A DNA stretch of 64,000 nt. Source: an uncultured Clostridia bacterium (GTDB lineage: Bacteria > Bacillota > Clostridia > Oscillospirales > Ruminococcaceae). How positions within the stretch are numbered: position 1 is the stretch's first letter; the number at the start of each line of letters is the position of its first letter. The position numbers were made by a program, and so were the translations under genes. The notes beneath the pieces are model-generated. The model saw only the letters and a program-made list of their open reading frames with translations. It did not search any database and was not told the origin of the DNA. The DNA lies in NCBI GenBank assembly GCA_944385925.1, contig CALWZE010000041.1, forward strand, positions 33,213 to 97,212. The letters run 5' to 3'. This document shows positions 35,536 to 44,244 of this stretch, piece by piece.

Positions 35536-36246
35536 TCAGTCTTTTTTTCGCGATCCGCCCAAATAAGCCTCCAGAATTTTCGGATCATTTAACAGTTCAC
35601 GTCCGGTGCCTGTACGAACGATCTTACCCTGTTCAAGTACGCAGGCCTTGTTGGCGATTGCAAGCGCTTTTTTCGCGTTTTGTTCCACGAGAAGAACCGT
35701 AATTCCCTCTTCGTTTATCCGCTTTATGGTCTGCATCACTGAGTTTACAATCAAGGGTGCAAGTCCAAGAGAAGGTTCATCCAGCAAAAGCATCTTGGGG
35801 TTTGTCATCAGCCCGCGGCCAATCGCCAGCATTTGCTGCTCGCCTCCGGAAAGCGTTCCTGCGCGCTGCTTTTGTCTTTCCTTAAGAATCGGAAACATTT
35901 CAAAAGCCCGCTCAACACCTTCCTCGCGGTTTTTAATTGTAAAACCGCCCATCAGCAGGTTTTCAACCACCGTAAGGTTTGGAAAAATCCGGCGTCCTTC
36001 CGGCACCAGCACAATACCGCTCTCGATTCTTGTATGCGGCTTTCCGCGCGTCAGCTTTTTGTCTTCAAAATAAACGTCTCCAGAGGCGTCCAATAGACCG
36101 ATCAGAGAATTCATCAGTGTGGATTTTCCTGCGCCGTTGGAGCCGATAATAACGCAGAGATCACCCTTTTCTATTTCAAAAGATACGCCGCGCAAGGCGT
36201 GGATTCGGCCATAATAGTATTCCAGGTTTTCTACTTTCAGCATCAT
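35536..36246 (-). CDS. livF: Liv-type ABC transporter ATP-binding protein LivF
   Basis: One of two ATPases of a branched-chain amino acid/amide-type (HAAT) importer. Walker A GSNGAGKST, the LSGGEQQMLAIGRGL signature, Walker B MLLLDEPSLGLAP and a Gln in place of the usual H-loop His (VEQN) are all seen, the last being typical of LivF. The 236-residue length is normal. Its ATG overlaps the livG stop. Context with sugar-acid genes suggests that the imported substrate may not be a branched-chain amino acid. Confidence 0.93.
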   Translation of the reverse strand: MMLKVENLEYYYGRIHALRGVSFEIEKGDLCVIIGSNGAGKSTLMNSLIGLLDASGDVYFEDKKLTRGKPHTRIESGIVLVPEGRRIFPNLTVVENLLMGGFTIKNREEGVERAFEMFPILKERQKQRAGTLSGGEQQMLAIGRGLMTNPKMLLLDEPSLGLAPLIVNSVMQTIKRINEEGITVLLVEQNAKKALAIANKACVLEQGKIVRTGTGRELLNDPKILEAYLGGSRKKD

Positions 36247-37016
36247 TCGTCATCCACCCCCAGATACGCGTCAATTACCTTCTGGTCACTCTGCGCCTGC
36301 TCTGGCGTACCGGTCATCAATTGTTCGCCAAAGTTGATTACGGTCAGCCGGTCGCAGATTTCCATGATCAGATCCATATGATGATCTATGACTACAATAG
36401 TCAGGTTGTACTCTTTTTGCAGCATGCGAATCATTTCCGCAAGTGTCGCTGTTTCTTCTTCGTTCATGCCGGCTGCTGGCTCGTCCAGCAAAACAACACG
36501 CGGATTGGTCATGATGGCACGCATAATCTCTACGCGGCGCTGGCTGCCATAAGGCAATTTTCCCGCAGCCACGTCCTTATATTGAAGAAGATTAAACTTT
36601 TCAAGAATCGCCATGCATTTTTCCTGCGCCGCCTTCTCTTCACGGCGGAATCTCGGTGTACGCAGGCAACCATCCAGCGCTGAATAATGAATCGTCTGCT
36701 GACAGGCAATCATCAAATTTTCAAGCACCGAAACCGCATTAAAAAGACGAATATTCTGAAAAGTTCTCGCAATTCCAACGCCGCAGATTTTGTCCGGCGC
36801 AAGATTGGTTATGTCTTTGTCATATATGCGTATCGTTCCGCTGGTGGGCGCAATAACGCCGGTGATCAGGTTAAAAAGCGTCGTTTTTCCGGCGCCGTTC
36901 GGACCGATGATACCGTATATTTCGTGCTCCAAAACCTCGATGTTTATATTATTGGAAGCTTTCAGGCCACCGAACGATTTGCAGACATTATAAAGACCAA
37001 GCGCAACAGTCGACAT
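36243..37016 (-). CDS. livG: Liv-type ABC transporter ATP-binding protein LivG
   Basis: Second ATPase of the HAAT importer. It has Walker A GPNGAGKTT, a Q-loop within GIARTFQNIRLFN, Walker B RVVLLDEPAAGMN and the H-loop VVIDHHMDLIM. The signature motif is altered to LPYGSQRRVEIMRA, as is common in LivG. The 257-residue length is typical. The start codon overlaps the livM stop and the stop overlaps the livF start, so livM-livG-livF are translationally coupled. Confidence 0.93.
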   Translation of the reverse strand: MSTVALGLYNVCKSFGGLKASNNINIEVLEHEIYGIIGPNGAGKTTLFNLITGVIAPTSGTIRIYDKDITNLAPDKICGVGIARTFQNIRLFNAVSVLENLMIACQQTIHYSALDGCLRTPRFRREEKAAQEKCMAILEKFNLLQYKDVAAGKLPYGSQRRVEIMRAIMTNPRVVLLDEPAAGMNEEETATLAEMIRMLQKEYNLTIVVIDHHMDLIMEICDRLTVINFGEQLMTGTPEQAQSDQKVIDAYLGVDDE

Positions 37017-37909
37017 CAGTTCTCACCTCTTTTCATCAGCCTTTGAGAATGCCTTTTAATCCATTTTGCCAGTCCGGAAATGGAGAACTCCCGGTCACCG
37101 TACAGTCCTGTCGGACGGAACAGGATAACCAGCACGATGGTAAGGCCGTACATGATAAGCCGCCATTCCTGTGCCGAACTGAAGCGAAGGAGCTCGGGCA
37201 GCGGGGTGAGAATCATCGCCGCGATAATAGCGCCCGTCAGGCTTCCGCGACCGCCGAGAACAACAGCAATCACAAGGTCATTGGATTTAGTCGAGGTAAA
37301 CATGGCCGGATTCACGTTCGTCATATAATGTGCAAGCAATCCGCCCGCGAGGCCGCAAAGTGCGCAGCTGTACCCCATGGAGATCATCTTGTAACGATAA
37401 ACGTTGATGCCGACGGTCAGCGCAGCCATCTCATTTTCACGCAGCGCAACAATATTACGTCCATGCTTTGATTTAATAAAGAAGTATGTAACGACAATTA
37501 CAACGATCAGGATCGGCACGACATAAAACAGTGCTTCCATTCCCCTGAACGAGTGGAAATCCATATACCCGTAAGGTCCGCCTGTTACAGGAATCAAATA
37601 CTGGGAAAGCAGGTAGATCGCTTCACCGATGCCCATGGTTGCAATGATAAAATAATCTCCGTTAATCCGCAGCGTCGGTGCGCCAATAAGCAACCCGAGC
37701 AGCGTGGAAAGCAGCATTCCTGCCAACAGTCCGACAAAAATCGGCACATCAAAAGTATTGACGACAATCGCCGATGTATATGCGCCGATCGCCATAAATC
37801 CGGCATGTCCCAAAGTGAACAATCCGCAGAAACCGCTGAGGATAGACACACCGATAATAGCGATCATATAAATGCAAGTTTGTACTAAAACACCAAGCCA
37901 GTAAGTCAA
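37016..37909 (-). CDS. livM: Liv-type ABC transporter permease LivM
   Basis: A 297-residue membrane permease with eight or nine hydrophobic segments. The HAAT permease motifs GLFTLGHAGFMAIGAYTSA and VLGGRGSLTGAIIAA are intact. The start appears to be TTG at 37909, preceded by GGGGGGAG; livH ends 12 bases upstream. It pairs with LivH to form the translocation pore. Confidence 0.92.
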   Translation of the reverse strand: MTYWLGVLVQTCIYMIAIIGVSILSGFCGLFTLGHAGFMAIGAYTSAIVVNTFDVPIFVGLLAGMLLSTLLGLLIGAPTLRINGDYFIIATMGIGEAIYLLSQYLIPVTGGPYGYMDFHSFRGMEALFYVVPILIVVIVVTYFFIKSKHGRNIVALRENEMAALTVGINVYRYKMISMGYSCALCGLAGGLLAHYMTNVNPAMFTSTKSNDLVIAVVLGGRGSLTGAIIAAMILTPLPELLRFSSAQEWRLIMYGLTIVLVILFRPTGLYGDREFSISGLAKWIKRHSQRLMKRGEN

Positions 37910-37921
37910 TTTTCTCCCCCC

Positions 37922-38803
37922 TTATGCTTTGTCGTCGAACCGTTTGCCCATCAGACCATAAGGCCGCACAAGCAATACGAGGATCAACAGTCCATAGGAA
38001 AACAGATCGCGCAGCTCTGAGGAGACATATCCGGAAATCATAACTTCTCCGGTTGAAAGAATAAAGGAACCAGCTACTGCACCGCCGAGGCTTCCAAGTC
38101 CGCCAACTACCGAGCTGATAAAAGATTTATTGGTCATCGTGGTCGCAAGAGAGGGATATGCCTGATATTTCGTTGCAAGCATAACACCCGCAATGCCAGC
38201 CATTGCACCGGCAAGAATGAAGATAATGCTGAGAAATTTCTGTACGTCCACACCCATCAGCGCAGTGGAATCAAGGTCGTGGGACGCCGCGCGGATGGCG
38301 AGGCCAGTGCGGGTCTTGTTGATGAACAGGAACACGCCCAGCAGCATGACCAAACAGATGGCGATGATAATTATGTCGAGCACGCTGATATATGCGCCGA
38401 GCAGCTGGATGCTTTTGCCGCCGAAATCGGTCGGGATGACCTTAAACCGGCTGCTGAAGATAAGAATGATCATGTTTGTGCCGATCGTCGAAATACCAAG
38501 CCCGATAATTGTCAGGGATGATCGCGCCGAGTTTTTGATCAGCAAAGGTTTATAAGCAGTCAGTTCAATGATCAATGCAATAACCGCGCCGACAAGAACA
38601 CCAAATATCAGTCCAAGATAAAAATTACTGGTAATATGGGTCAAAGCTACATAAATTGCGTAAGAGCCAAATGTTACCGCAACGCTATGCGCAAAGTTTG
38701 TAAACCGCAACAAACTGTAAATCAACGCATATCCGACCGACATCAGCGCATATATGCCGCCGATTGCCAGGGCGTTGATGATCTGTTGAAAGAATAATAC
38801 CAT
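37922..38803 (-). CDS. livH: Liv-type ABC transporter permease LivH
   Basis: A 293-residue permease subunit. The N-terminal INALAIGGIYALMSVGYALIY in pieces, the central AIRAASHDLDSTALMGVDV cytoplasmic coupling region and SVVGGLGSLGGAVAGS are typical of LivH. GAGGGA precedes the ATG. It is separated from livK by 71 bases containing a very stable stem-loop. Confidence 0.92.
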   Translation of the reverse strand: MVLFFQQIINALAIGGIYALMSVGYALIYSLLRFTNFAHSVAVTFGSYAIYVALTHITSNFYLGLIFGVLVGAVIALIIELTAYKPLLIKNSARSSLTIIGLGISTIGTNMIILIFSSRFKVIPTDFGGKSIQLLGAYISVLDIIIIAICLVMLLGVFLFINKTRTGLAIRAASHDLDSTALMGVDVQKFLSIIFILAGAMAGIAGVMLATKYQAYPSLATTMTNKSFISSVVGGLGSLGGAVAGSFILSTGEVMISGYVSSELRDLFSYGLLILVLLVRPYGLMGKRFDDKA

Positions 38804-38820
38804 ATGTTTCCCTCATTTCG

Positions 38821-38858
38821 AACTGCGGCAGCGGCACTCGGGTGCCGCTGCCGCAGTT
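38821..38858 (-). other. Intercistronic stem-loop between livK and livH
   Basis: AACTGCGGCAGCGGCAC and its exact complement form a 17-bp perfect stem with a 4-base loop (CCGA on the transcript). No T-run follows on the minus strand. Such hairpins after binding-protein genes often protect the upstream mRNA from 3' decay and so raise binding-protein levels above permease levels. Confidence 0.8.
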
Positions 38859-38874
38859 AACGTCCTACGCCTGC

Positions 38875-40086
38875 TTAACCGAAAGTAACGTCGTAGCTGT
38901 CGATCTGGACAAAGTTCTGATTCTGAATCTCGAAAATGCCCATTGAACGCCGCACATTGTGGGTCTGCGGATCAATTGTGATCGTATCGGTGAAGCACTC
39001 GACATTCTGCGAATTTGCCTCGATGGAATCCCGGATATTTTCGCCGGTGATCTCCTCGCCTGCTTCCGCAACCTTTTCAATCGCGTTCCACAGGATCATG
39101 CAGGCGTCCTGGATGCAATACGCATCGGTGCCGACCGCAACGCCGGGATGCACATCCCAAAGCTCCTGGAACTCGTTGTTGAAGTCTGCATATTTTTCAT
39201 CGTTAAAGTCGATGTCGCTCGGGAATACCGCCCCTTCCAGGTTGTCGCCGACCACCTCGAACAGGTCCAGCATCATCCAGCTGCGGTCGCCGATCATCTG
39301 GGTTTCCAGGCCGATTTCCTTCATCTGGTTGATAACCATGCCCAGCTCGATGTATTTCGCCGCGCTGTAAATCGCCTCAAACCCGCCGTTCGCCTTCAGC
39401 GCGGAAAGCTGTGCATGGAAATCCACGTCGCCGCTCTTATAAGCCTCGACCTGGACAACCGAACCGCCCTTCTCTTCAAAACCCTTTGTGAAGTACTCCA
39501 CGCCGTCCGCGCCGTCGGTGCGGGTGATGTCGTAGAAGATCGCCGCAGTCTTCAGGCCCATGACCTCAGCCGCATATTGGCCGATAACCGTCGTGCACTG
39601 GGAAGCGGTGGTATTGACCCGGAACATGTAGGGCCGGGTCTCCCCTTCTTCGGTCTGGGTTACCAGCTCAGAGCCGATCGCATACGCGATGCAGGGGACC
39701 TTGTACTCCTCCAGAACCGAGTTGATCGAGATCAGACCGGCGGAGCTCGACGAGGTGATAATCGCGACGCATCCGTCGTTCAAAATCGCTTTGCGAGCAC
39801 AGTTGACCGCTTCAACACCGTCTGCGCGGTCATCATACTGTTTAAGAACGACCTGACGGCCGGCAACGCCTCCGGCTTCATTAATCCGATCAACCGCCAT
39901 GGTGATCGCGCCCCAGGAAACATAACCGTAAATTTCATCATCGCCGGTCATTGATCCTATAAATCCGACGACAATTTCATCTCCGTTGGTCCCACCCGAC
40001 GGTGCTTCCGTTTCGGTTTGTTCCCCGCATGCAATAAAGCTGAATGTTACTGCAAGAACGAGAAGAAGTGCAACTAACTTTTTCAT
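38875..40086 (-). CDS. livK: Liv-type ABC transporter substrate-binding lipoprotein
   Basis: Extracellular solute-binding lipoprotein of the HAAT importer. The signal peptide MKKLVALLLVLAVTFSFIAC ends in a lipobox cysteine at position 20, followed by a Glu/Thr-rich linker. The periplasmic-binding fold follows (VGFIGSMTGDDEIYG, AIITSSSSAGLISINSVL, AYAIGSELV). The ATG at 40086 is chosen because AAGGAG lies 10 bases upstream, inside a short frame extension starting at 40104. The ligand is unknown; the operon suggests a sugar-acid or amide-linked compound as well as the usual amino acids. Confidence 0.92.
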   Translation of the reverse strand: MKKLVALLLVLAVTFSFIACGEQTETEAPSGGTNGDEIVVGFIGSMTGDDEIYGYVSWGAITMAVDRINEAGGVAGRQVVLKQYDDRADGVEAVNCARKAILNDGCVAIITSSSSAGLISINSVLEEYKVPCIAYAIGSELVTQTEEGETRPYMFRVNTTASQCTTVIGQYAAEVMGLKTAAIFYDITRTDGADGVEYFTKGFEEKGGSVVQVEAYKSGDVDFHAQLSALKANGGFEAIYSAAKYIELGMVINQMKEIGLETQMIGDRSWMMLDLFEVVGDNLEGAVFPSDIDFNDEKYADFNNEFQELWDVHPGVAVGTDAYCIQDACMILWNAIEKVAEAGEEITGENIRDSIEANSQNVECFTDTITIDPQTHNVRRSMGIFEIQNQNFVQIDSYDVTFG

Positions 40087-40187
40087 TTTTGTCTCCTTTT
40101 TCATTTTTTTAACGACAAAGTCGCATAAAACAATTTGGTAATTATGAGTGCCTGCAGTTTAAAGATAATCTTTACAATAAAGATTTT

Positions 40188-41516
40188 TCAGGCGCCCTCC
40201 CACGAATCAAATGGGTCAAAACTGCCATCAAGAATTCCCGCCATTGTAAATGGCTTCTGGCTGATTAGTTTATAGGCCGCCCATCTGTCAGACTGTTTTT
40301 CCCAATGCGTTTGGAAATAGATTCGCATCCGATCCCGGCAATAGTCATGAGAGGTAAAATGACCCAAATCCTTGGGAAAGCTGTCCAATGCCTGTTCCCG
40401 TGCGTTATCAGGCAGGATATGATAGGTTTTTGCAAAATCCAGCGCCTGTTTTTTTGACCATTCTCCATCCCAGATTTTGCGTTGAATTTCTAACTTCCCA
40501 TAATTAACTGCTTCGCTGAATCGCTGCCAGACAGGCAGCAGTTTCGCCAGCCCGCAATCCAATCCTGCAATATGGAAAAGTTCACGATCAAACATCTCCT
40601 TGTTTTCAGGAGTATCCAAGCACATTTCAACCGCCACGCGAGCGCATCCCTCAATCAGCGCACTGGAGGGGGAATGCGCAATCATGCCGAGCTCTCGATA
40701 TCCTGTATCCACCATCCCCTTTGTGCGGAGATGCATAAAGGTAAAGTGTCCCGGCTCCATCTCGTGTCCAACTACTTCACATAGCGTATCCATATAAAAC
40801 GGATAATCGGAGCCGAAATTCTGCTCAATCGAGATCCCGTCACGGTCATAGCCAAACAGCACCGTGACAAATTCTTCTCCGTTAAGCTTCCTGTACCGCA
40901 GCCGCGGCATGCCATTGTCTTTTATACCCATTCTGCACATGCTCATTTCATGAAAATATGCAGCTGCGGCATTTATGACCGATGACGCCCGCTCACCTGG
41001 AATGCGAAGAGACTTTTTGAAGTTCTGTACACCGTCTCCAAAATTGCTGCTGCAAGGCAGGAACTGTGCTAATTCCTCTGAAGCTTTCTCTAATGGCTCG
41101 GATTTCCATGGTGGAGAACAAAGTCCAAACATTTCGGTCGTGTAATAGTTGTATTTAATTTTTTCGCCGAGAAGCAGGCGACAACGCACAATCAACGACC
41201 GAACATGCTCCAGCAGATACTTCCTTCGTATTTCCTCACTTTCGCAGCATTTCCCCTCCAGATCCTGCAGCGCAGTTTTGACATCCAGTGCCGCGCACAG
41301 AATATCCTCAAGTGTCATTTCTGCCTGATCAGGCGTTAAACAACTGCTATCTAAAGGTTTGTATGGGTAATGTGGAGAGGTGCGGCTAAACATCAGGTCC
41401 TGTCGTTTCCAGAAAAGCGTGTCTGCAAGCCAGTAAACATCCCACTGGTCGTAAAACTGATGTTTGATCAGTGTCAAATCCACATATTCCTTTGCCAACT
41501 GATCTAACAAAGACAT
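40188..41516 (-). CDS. DUF885-like HExxPGH metallohydrolase, copy 1
   Basis: A 442-residue soluble protein. Its HEMEPGH motif (H251-E252, H257) and a downstream IEGCARVAVE (Glu289) match from memory the HExxPGH and EGWAxYxE zinc-binding pattern of DUF885 proteins, a group of putative metallopeptidases. The rest is helical, with PRLRYRKLNGEEF before the active site and FTSHDYCRDRMRIYFQTHW near the C-terminus. There is no signal peptide, so it acts in the cytoplasm. It lies between a related gene (41720) and livK in the same orientation. It may hydrolyse the compound imported by the Liv transporter. Peptidase, amidase or other hydrolase activity cannot be told apart from sequence. Confidence 0.7.
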   Translation of the reverse strand: MSLLDQLAKEYVDLTLIKHQFYDQWDVYWLADTLFWKRQDLMFSRTSPHYPYKPLDSSCLTPDQAEMTLEDILCAALDVKTALQDLEGKCCESEEIRRKYLLEHVRSLIVRCRLLLGEKIKYNYYTTEMFGLCSPPWKSEPLEKASEELAQFLPCSSNFGDGVQNFKKSLRIPGERASSVINAAAAYFHEMSMCRMGIKDNGMPRLRYRKLNGEEFVTVLFGYDRDGISIEQNFGSDYPFYMDTLCEVVGHEMEPGHFTFMHLRTKGMVDTGYRELGMIAHSPSSALIEGCARVAVEMCLDTPENKEMFDRELFHIAGLDCGLAKLLPVWQRFSEAVNYGKLEIQRKIWDGEWSKKQALDFAKTYHILPDNAREQALDSFPKDLGHFTSHDYCRDRMRIYFQTHWEKQSDRWAAYKLISQKPFTMAGILDGSFDPFDSWEGA

Positions 41517-41719
41517 ATTTCATCCCCTCATCTGATACTTCTGCAGGAAATGGTTCGAATTTAAATGCTTTTCCATGCACGGCATGTTCTTTTGATATTC
41601 CCGTCTTATTTGGGATAAAAAATTCGTGCAGAAAAATCCCGGCATGCTTTTTTTAATCATGGCTTTCAAAAATAATCTTGAACCGCACACAACGTTGCAT
41701 GCGTAATTACGCTGGGCAA

Positions 41720-43033
41720 TTATTTATAGGTATTGAATCGGAAAGGATCGAAGGTTTTGTCCTGGATTCCCTTCATGGAGAGCGGAACTTGACAAAGCAA
41801 TGAGAACATATCCCACTTTTCCTGAATAGTGCCGCACTTGGCGTCCATATAGTCACGGACGACGTCACGCGCAAAGTCATGCGAGGTAAAGTGGCCGTCA
41901 TCTTCCGACATATGATCAAACTGCCGATCACCACAACCCGGCTCAAGGAAATTGTACTTCTCCAAAAAGGCTACTGCCTCCTCGCGGGTCCAGCGTCCAT
42001 CCCAGACATTGCGCTGCGCCTCCAGCTTGCCATAACCGCTCAGGACGAGATATTCATCCCAAACCGGTAAGCAGCTCAGGATTCCTTCATCCATTCCTGC
42101 AAGTTTTATGACTTCTCTTTCAAAGTCCAAATATTTTTGCGGCGTATTCAGAGTCAGTTCAATTCCCATACGCGCAGCGCCTTCAATGAAAGCACCGGAA
42201 GGAGAGTATTGAGGATTTAATCCCAATTCAGGATAGCAGTGATCCACCATCGCCATGCACCGGAAGGTCAAAAAGGTTAAATGGCCGGGATCGGTTTCAT
42301 GACACGATACGCTGATAAGCGTGTCGAGATCATAGGGGAAGTCCAGCGCTGTTGTTCGCTCCCAGTCAAAACGGTCGTAATCATAGCCGAACAGCGTTTG
42401 TCTGAACTCGGTGCCATGCAAGTCCCGATAACGCAGCCGCGGCATGTTTTCATCTCGCAGCCCCATGTTTTTCACAGCGCTGTCGTGGAAAAACCGAACG
42501 GCCATATTCATGGCTGCCGGCAAGCCGGAACGGGGAATCAGTGTTTTGCGTCGAAAATCCGAAATACGTTCAGCCAGTGTTCCGCCACTGGGAAGTACCT
42601 GATCCAGCTGTGAAAGAATCCCGTCAAATTTTGAATAGTCAAATGCCGGCGTGATCAGCCCGTAGCATCCCGCTGTCATCTCGTCGTAGCTCATCTTTTC
42701 CCCGAGCAGCACTCTGGTTCGGGTAATAAGATTTTCCGTATGTTCCAGCAGGTAGGTACAACGCATCTCTTCGTTTACATCTGCAGCGATTTTCTGGTAC
42801 GCACGCAGGCACTCTGCAAGCTTAATCGATTCCTGAAGGATCTCCTGCAAAGATCTTGCGGGATAATCCGGCACAGGCGTTCCGGGCGCAAATTTGTATT
42901 CATGATTAAAGTCCAGGCTTTCTCTTTTCCAGAAAGGTCTATCCACAAAGAAATATACGTCAATAGGATCATATCTGAGTTTAACCATCGTGAGTTCCAC
43001 ATACTGCTTTGCGTAAAAATCCAGCGTCGTCAT
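41720..43033 (-). CDS. DUF885-like HExxPGH metallohydrolase, copy 2
   Basis: A 437-residue paralogue of the gene at 40188. It shares the start (YAKQYVELTMVKL versus LAKEYVDLTLIKH), the PRLRYRDLHGTEF segment, the zinc motif HETDPGH (H245-E246, H251), a second ligand site in FIEGAARMGIE (Glu284) and a C-terminal DDGHFTSHDFARDVV. The copies are clearly related but well diverged, so they may cut different substrates or form a heteromer. AAAGGAG lies 8 bases before the ATG. It is the first gene of the operon, divergent from the IclR regulator. Confidence 0.7.
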   Translation of the reverse strand: MTTLDFYAKQYVELTMVKLRYDPIDVYFFVDRPFWKRESLDFNHEYKFAPGTPVPDYPARSLQEILQESIKLAECLRAYQKIAADVNEEMRCTYLLEHTENLITRTRVLLGEKMSYDEMTAGCYGLITPAFDYSKFDGILSQLDQVLPSGGTLAERISDFRRKTLIPRSGLPAAMNMAVRFFHDSAVKNMGLRDENMPRLRYRDLHGTEFRQTLFGYDYDRFDWERTTALDFPYDLDTLISVSCHETDPGHLTFLTFRCMAMVDHCYPELGLNPQYSPSGAFIEGAARMGIELTLNTPQKYLDFEREVIKLAGMDEGILSCLPVWDEYLVLSGYGKLEAQRNVWDGRWTREEAVAFLEKYNFLEPGCGDRQFDHMSEDDGHFTSHDFARDVVRDYMDAKCGTIQEKWDMFSLLCQVPLSMKGIQDKTFDPFRFNTYK

Positions 43034-43106
43034 GAATTTGGCTCCTTTGCATTTGGAAATATTTCTTTATGCGGAATAGATTTTATATTGTGAAATCTAT
43101 GACCTT

Positions 43107-43136
43107 ATGATATAATTGCTTCAACAACTTTGTAAA
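43107..43136 (-). promoter_or_regulatory. Possible promoter of the hydrolase-liv-eda-kdgK operon
   Basis: On the minus strand TTTACA (43136-43131) and TATCAT (43112-43107) are 18 bases apart. The match is modest, as expected for a regulated promoter. The start would be near 43100. Confidence 0.35.
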
Positions 43137-43198
43137 TTGACAAATCTTCTAAAGTTTCGATTTTCACATTGTTTAAATCGATAAAGTCAGCTGTTCAT

Positions 43199-43215
43199 AT
43201 TCCGTTTTACGGAAT
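43199..43215. promoter_or_regulatory. 17-bp palindrome, candidate IclR operator
   Basis: ATTCCGT, a TTT centre and ACGGAAT form a perfect inverted repeat 44 bases before the IclR start and within the divergent intergenic region. TTCCG-type half-sites are common among IclR-family operators. Confidence 0.5.
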
Positions 43216-43259
43216 TTGATGATAATATCGTAATCAGTATCAGATTTGAGGTACAACAA

Positions 43260-44015
43260 ATGAATGAGATACAATCAGTTTCCCGCGCATTTGCAATAAT
43301 TGAATATTTGTCAATGGCAGAGAAAACCGTTGCACTGAAAAGCATTGCATCAGCCTGCGAACTTCCTCCCCCGACGGCCCACCGCATTTTGAACACGTTA
43401 TGTTCACTTGGCTATGTCGTCCATGAAGAGAACGGACAATATCGTTTATCTTTAAAACTGTTTGAAATCTCCAGCCGTGCAGTTTCACGTTCAAGTCTTA
43501 TTTCTATTGCCAAGCCATATCTGGACGCTCTAAGCGAGAGGCTCGGTGAATCGATTCATCTGGTTGTCCGCGACGGCACCGACATCATTTACGTTTATAA
43601 AGTCACGCATGCGGTCGGCTCAATTCAAATGGCCTCCAGAATCGGCATGCGTCTGCCGATGTATTGCGTGGCAGTTGGCAAAGCGATTATGGCAGCAATG
43701 AGCGACCCGGAGATCGCAGCAGTGTTTCAGGCAAGTAATATAGTAGCCGTTACACCCAAGACGATTACAACATTACCGGAACTTATGGACCAGATTTCTC
43801 AGATTCGCCGGCAGGGCTACGCCATCGATGATGAAGAAAACGAAATCGGCGTAAAATGTATCGCTACAGCGCTGGGACGTTCGGAAGATTCTGTCAGCTA
43901 TGCTTTCAGCGTTTCTTCCATCAAGCAGCGAATGACTGAGCAGCGTATCATGGAGATTGCCCCCCTGCTTCTGGAAACCAAAAAACAAATTGAGCGACAA
44001 TTATTTTTTAATTAG
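43260..44015 (+). CDS. IclR family transcriptional regulator
   Basis: A 251-residue regulator with an N-terminal winged helix-turn-helix (AFAIIEYLSMAEKTVALKSIA then ELPPPTAHRILNTLCSLGYV) and a C-terminal GAF-like effector domain (about 75-245; HLVVRDGTDIIYV, GMRLPMYCVAVGKAIMA, GYAIDDEENEIGVKCIA). IclR proteins often control sugar-acid, KDG and aromatic catabolism. It is divergent from the first metallohydrolase gene and so probably regulates the operon that ends with eda-kdgK; a keto-deoxy sugar acid is a reasonable effector guess. Confidence 0.93.
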   Translation: MNEIQSVSRAFAIIEYLSMAEKTVALKSIASACELPPPTAHRILNTLCSLGYVVHEENGQYRLSLKLFEISSRAVSRSSLISIAKPYLDALSERLGESIHLVVRDGTDIIYVYKVTHAVGSIQMASRIGMRLPMYCVAVGKAIMAAMSDPEIAAVFQASNIVAVTPKTITTLPELMDQISQIRRQGYAIDDEENEIGVKCIATALGRSEDSVSYAFSVSSIKQRMTEQRIMEIAPLLLETKKQIERQLFFN

Positions 44016-44059
44016 CACAGCCTTACATACTCGCCGCTTTTTCCTGTTCACAAAAGAGC

Positions 44060-44100
44060 AGCCCCCGGCACAGTTTAAAACTGTGCCGGGGGCTTTTTTT
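44060..44100. terminator. Terminator between iclR-type and araC-type genes
   Basis: AGCCCCCGGCACAGTTT and its complement form a 17-bp perfect stem followed by TTTTTTT on the plus strand. It ends the IclR gene transcript. Confidence 0.93.
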
Positions 44101-44244
44101 ATATTTACCTGTGATTTTTATAGGACATAACCGGAATACTGCGAAACCATTCCGAGACAAAACCCGATTAAGTCATGTTGAAATAATCAATATGCCTATA
44201 TAGATTTTATTTTTTCTTGAAACATTGACGTTTAACAGGTCTTA

